Shown here one piece after another: positions 3,090-5,848 of a DNA stretch of 5,848 bases. Position 1 is the stretch's first letter; each line of letters starts with the position of its first letter. The position numbers and the translations under genes are program-made. Under the pieces are notes generated by a model that saw only the letters and a program-made list of their open reading frames with translations, did no database searches and was not told the DNA's origin. Source of the DNA: CAZUMW01 sp964621615 (GTDB lineage: Bacteria > Desulfobacterota > WTBG01 > CAIYCZ01 > CAIRTM01); NCBI GenBank assembly GCA_964621615.1, contig CAZUMW010000088.1:1-5848 (forward strand), given 5' to 3'.

Positions 3090-5848
3090 CCTGTGTGAAA
3101 GCTTTTCAGCCTGAACGCGCTCTTTAAAAGCCGGCTCAACGGCATCAGGTGCAACAAGCTGACCGGTTAACACCCTTTTCTGCACTACGCGAACCCGGTT
3201 CAGGCACAGGAAGCCCGCCGGGAGAACTATAAGGAGAATAACCGTGCCGAACAGCAGCCCGTAGGCAACGGAAACAGCCATAGGAATCAGAAACTGTGCC
3301 TGTCTGCTTGTTTCAAATATCAGCGGCGCAAGACCGAACGATGTTGTCAGCGAGGTGAGCAGGATCGGGCGAAGGCGTGCAATGCTTGCATTGTAGACAG
3401 CCTCGTAGAGCTTTTGTCCGCCAAGCATGTTCCGGTTTATCTGGTCGATAAGAACAATGCTGTCGTTTACAATAATGCCGGTAAGCGCGATCAGACCGTA
3501 GAGGGACAGCATATTAAGTATAATCCCCTGCAGCCCGTGACCCCATATTGCCCCCATGATGCCCAGCGGGATGAGGGAGCATACCAGCAGCGCCTGTGCG
3601 TATGAGCGGAACACCAGAATAATAAGAATGACCATACCGATGAACGCAACGGGAAATGCGGTCATGATCGAGCGCATGACCTTTGCCTGCTCGCGGGATT
3701 GGCCCTCATAGGAAACGGTAACGCCGTTAACCTGTGAAAGCACGTCCGGAACGACGGTTTGCTGAATTTCCTGCAGAATAGGCAGCAGCGGGGTTTCCTC
3801 GTTTGCCAGTGCAGCTTCCACCGTAATTTCGCGCTGGCGGTTCAAATGGTTTATTTTGCTTATGCTGCGCTGGAGCGTATATGTCGCTATTTCAGAAAAG
3901 GGGAACTCAGAGCCGTCGGGCAGGCGTATGCGCATCTGGTCGAGATAGCCAAGCGATGCGCGATCCTGGTCCGCATAGCGGACCCATACCCTGATTTCAT
4001 CTCTTCCGCGCTGGATTCGCTGGGCGTGAAACCCGTAAAACCCCTGGCGGACCTGTCCGACAACATCCTGCAGCTTCAGGCCGAGCGCATGGGCACGGGG
4101 CTTGAGCGTGATCGCAACCTCACGCCGGCCTTCCTGTTCGGAGTCGGTAATATCCTCAAGCTCCGTAAAGTTTTTGAGCTCATCAACCAGAAGGGAGCAG
4201 GCTCTGCGCAGCTCGTTCAGATCGCTGCCGAGCAGGCTGATTGATACCGGCTTGCCGAACATGCTTACTTTGCCGAACATGACGTTCTGGGCTTCCGGCA
4301 GGGGGCCTGCTTCTTCACGTATGCGATTGGCGATCAGGTAGCTGTCCATCTGGCGAATTTCGCCGTCAAGCAGACGAACCGTCAGCTTTCCGGTGTGGCT
4401 GCCGGTCTCGCCGAAGTCATTGCTGCCGATTTCGCGCATAATGCCGAGAATTACATCGCGATTGTCCTCGCGGCCTTGTTTGATTTGCCGGTTGACTTTC
4501 CAGCATGCATCCTCAATGCGCTTGAGGTAGTCGTTTGTATCCGATTCCTGCCTGCCGGCGACAAGAGACAGGTTAACGGGCAGGGTGTCCCGGTCAATAA
4601 AGGGGAAAAAGCTGATGCCGATAATGCCGCCGCGCATCAGTCCGGCGGTCATCAGCACAAATGCAGCGGGCGCCATGACCGTTATCCATTTGTGCTTCAG
4701 AGCGGTGCGCAAAAGAGGCCCGTAAACTCTGTGCGTAAAATAGCTGATAGCCCGCTCAATGGATTTTCTTATGGGCGGAACATGCTGCTCGGAGCGCAGG
4801 CCTTTTGAGTGCGCCAGGTGTGATGGGAGAATATAAAAGGCTTCAATAAGAGAAAACATAAGCGAGGCAATGACCACAAGCGCCATGTTCCAGATGAATT
4901 TTCCCAGAACGCCGTCGAGGAAGAAAAAGGGCAGAAACGCAATAACGGTTGTGAATACCGAGGTAAACACCGGTGCGGTCATTTCTGAGGCGCCGTCAAT
5001 GGCGGCCTTCAGCGCAGGCTTGCCGCGCTCGTAATGAGCAAAAATGTTTTCCCCCACAACAATTGCATCATCGACAAGGATTCCCACGACGATTATCATG
5101 CCGAAAAGGGAGATAACGTTAATAGTAATGCCGCAGAGCATTGCAACGATAAACATGCCGGCAAAAGAAAACGGCAGGCCGATCGATACCCAGAACGACA
5201 GCCTGAGGTTCAGAAAAAAGCCAAGCAGCATGACCACCAGCGCAAGACCGATAAGGCCGTTTTTGCTGAGCAGCTGGAGCCGCTGCTTCAGCGGTACGGT
5301 GAAATCCATGAGGGTGACAAGCTGCAGGTTCTCGTGTGACGAATTGAAATCGGCAATATATCTTTTGAGCAGCTCGGCGATCGCAAGAATGTCTTCGTCT
5401 GCGGTTTTTTCGACCTTTATTTTAACCGCGTTTTGATCGTTATAATATATCCGGTCGGGAGTTTCCTCCCACTTTTCCCTGACCGTGGCAATGTCGTGCA
5501 GGTGGACAATCGGTCCGTCCGGATCACCCCGCACCGCGATGTCGTAGAGCTGTTTGGCAAAATATTGTCTGCCCCATGTGCGGATGAGAATTTCCTCCCG
5601 GGGCGTTTGAAGCGTTCCCCCGGAAATATTGATATTCGCCGATGCCACCGCTGATGCTATTTCGTCAAAGGTAAGCATATATCTGCGCAGGTCGGCCTCC
5701 GACACTTCAACAGAAAATTCAAGCCGGGGAAGCCCTGAAATCGTTACCTGTGATATGTCTTGCATTGCAAGGAAATCATCCCGGATTTTATCTGCTATGT
5801 ATTTCAGGTTGAACCGGCCGGTGTCGCCGACAAGCACAAGCGACATGA
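3087..5848 (-). CDS. RND-family efflux permease, N-terminus beyond the window edge
   Basis: This is an inner-membrane, proton-driven pump of the AcrB/HAE-1-like superfamily. 919 residues are visible from the Met at 5844-5846, but the frame runs off the edge. Alignment by eye with AcrB puts that Met near AcrB residue 148, so TM1 and the first part of the porter domain are missing and the full length is about 1,050-1,070. Numbering from that Met, TM2-TM6 lie at about 196-342 and TM7 at about 386-405. A large second periplasmic loop (about 406-728) precedes TM8-TM12 (about 730-885). TM4 carries GILVDDAIVV with Asp259-Asp260, matching AcrB D407/D408. TM11 keeps Arg824 and Thr831, matching R971 and T978. 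TM10 reads GIIVNDSIVLID, with Asn794-Asp795 where AcrB has Lys940-Asn941. The cytosolic tail is about 35 residues. Substrates cannot be predicted. Its partners would be the downstream TolC-family channel and an adaptor not seen here. Confidence 0.95.
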   Translation of the reverse strand, partial: MSLVLVGDTGRFNLKYIADKIRDDFLAMQDISQVTISGLPRLEFSVEVSEADLRRYMLTFDEIASAVASANINISGGTLQTPREEILIRTWGRQYFAKQLYDIAVRGDPDGPIVHLHDIATVREKWEETPDRIYYNDQNAVKIKVEKTADEDILAIAELLKRYIADFNSSHENLQLVTLMDFTVPLKQRLQLLSKNGLIGLALVVMLLGFFLNLRLSFWVSIGLPFSFAGMFIVAMLCGITINVISLFGMIIVVGILVDDAIVVGENIFAHYERGKPALKAAIDGASEMTAPVFTSVFTTVIAFLPFFFLDGVLGKFIWNMALVVIASLMFSLIEAFYILPSHLAHSKGLRSEQHVPPIRKSIERAISYFTHRVYGPLLRTALKHKWITVMAPAAFVLMTAGLMRGGIIGISFFPFIDRDTLPVNLSLVAGRQESDTNDYLKRIEDACWKVNRQIKQGREDNRDVILGIMREIGSNDFGETGSHTGKLTVRLLDGEIRQMDSYLIANRIREEAGPLPEAQNVMFGKVSMFGKPVSISLLGSDLNELRRACSLLVDELKNFTELEDITDSEQEGRREVAITLKPRAHALGLKLQDVVGQVRQGFYGFHAQRIQRGRDEIRVWVRYADQDRASLGYLDQMRIRLPDGSEFPFSEIATYTLQRSISKINHLNRQREITVEAALANEETPLLPILQEIQQTVVPDVLSQVNGVTVSYEGQSREQAKVMRSIMTAFPVAFIGMVILIILVFRSYAQALLVCSLIPLGIMGAIWGHGLQGIILNMLSLYGLIALTGIIVNDSIVLIDQINRNMLGGQKLYEAVYNASIARLRPILLTSLTTSFGLAPLIFETSRQAQFLIPMAVSVAYGLLFGTVILLIVLPAGFLCLNRVRVVQKRVLTGQLVAPDAVEPAFKERVQAEKLSHR

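Noticed and set aside
3759..5654. Several + strand open frames of 70-160 codons opposite the pump gene
   Set aside because: They lie wholly antisense to a well-conserved RND coding sequence, have no recognisable domains and are typical shadow frames.

Overview
The window reads as chromosomal DNA of a Gram-negative (diderm) bacterium. It encodes a TolC-type outer-membrane channel with a signal peptide, an RND inner-membrane pump and a cyclic-di-GMP synthase. Nothing in the sequence fixes the phylum. There are no tRNA or rRNA genes, no CRISPR array and no intact transposase gene.

Layout. Bases 1-314 hold the C-terminal part of a + strand gene that I cannot identify. It is followed after 37 bases by a complete + strand diguanylate cyclase (352-1182) with intact GGDEF and inhibitory-site motifs. 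The cyclase converges, with only 10 bases between stop codons, on a - strand TolC-family gene (1193-2536). Further along the - strand lies a large RND permease gene (3087-5848), cut by the right edge of the window so that roughly 145-150 N-terminal residues are missing. Transcription runs from the pump gene toward the channel gene. The periplasmic adaptor expected in a tripartite pump is not in the window and would most likely lie beyond the right edge.

The unusual part is the roughly 550-base stretch between pump and channel (2537-3086). It is packed with palindromic DNA. A 31-bp inverted repeat, with 30 matching positions of which 26 are consecutive, brackets about 225 bp and resembles a MITE or a pair of inverted REP-like units. 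A run of small hairpins follows. Next comes a pair of adjacent strong hairpins whose outer arms share one ACTA segment, so the two full-length forms exclude each other; the second is followed at once by TCAA, as at IS200/IS605-type right ends. A last 10-bp hairpin straddles the pump stop codon. I infer that one or two small non-autonomous elements inserted between genes that probably once lay close together, and that the channel gene may now rely on its own weak promoter.

Functionally, the two - strand genes would form the inner- and outer-membrane parts of one export machine. The pump is a divergent RND: it keeps the Asp-Asp pair of TM4 and the Arg and Thr of TM11, but has Asn-Asp where AcrB has Lys940-Asn941. 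The cyclase is probably cytosolic and is not obviously linked to the efflux genes beyond adjacency.
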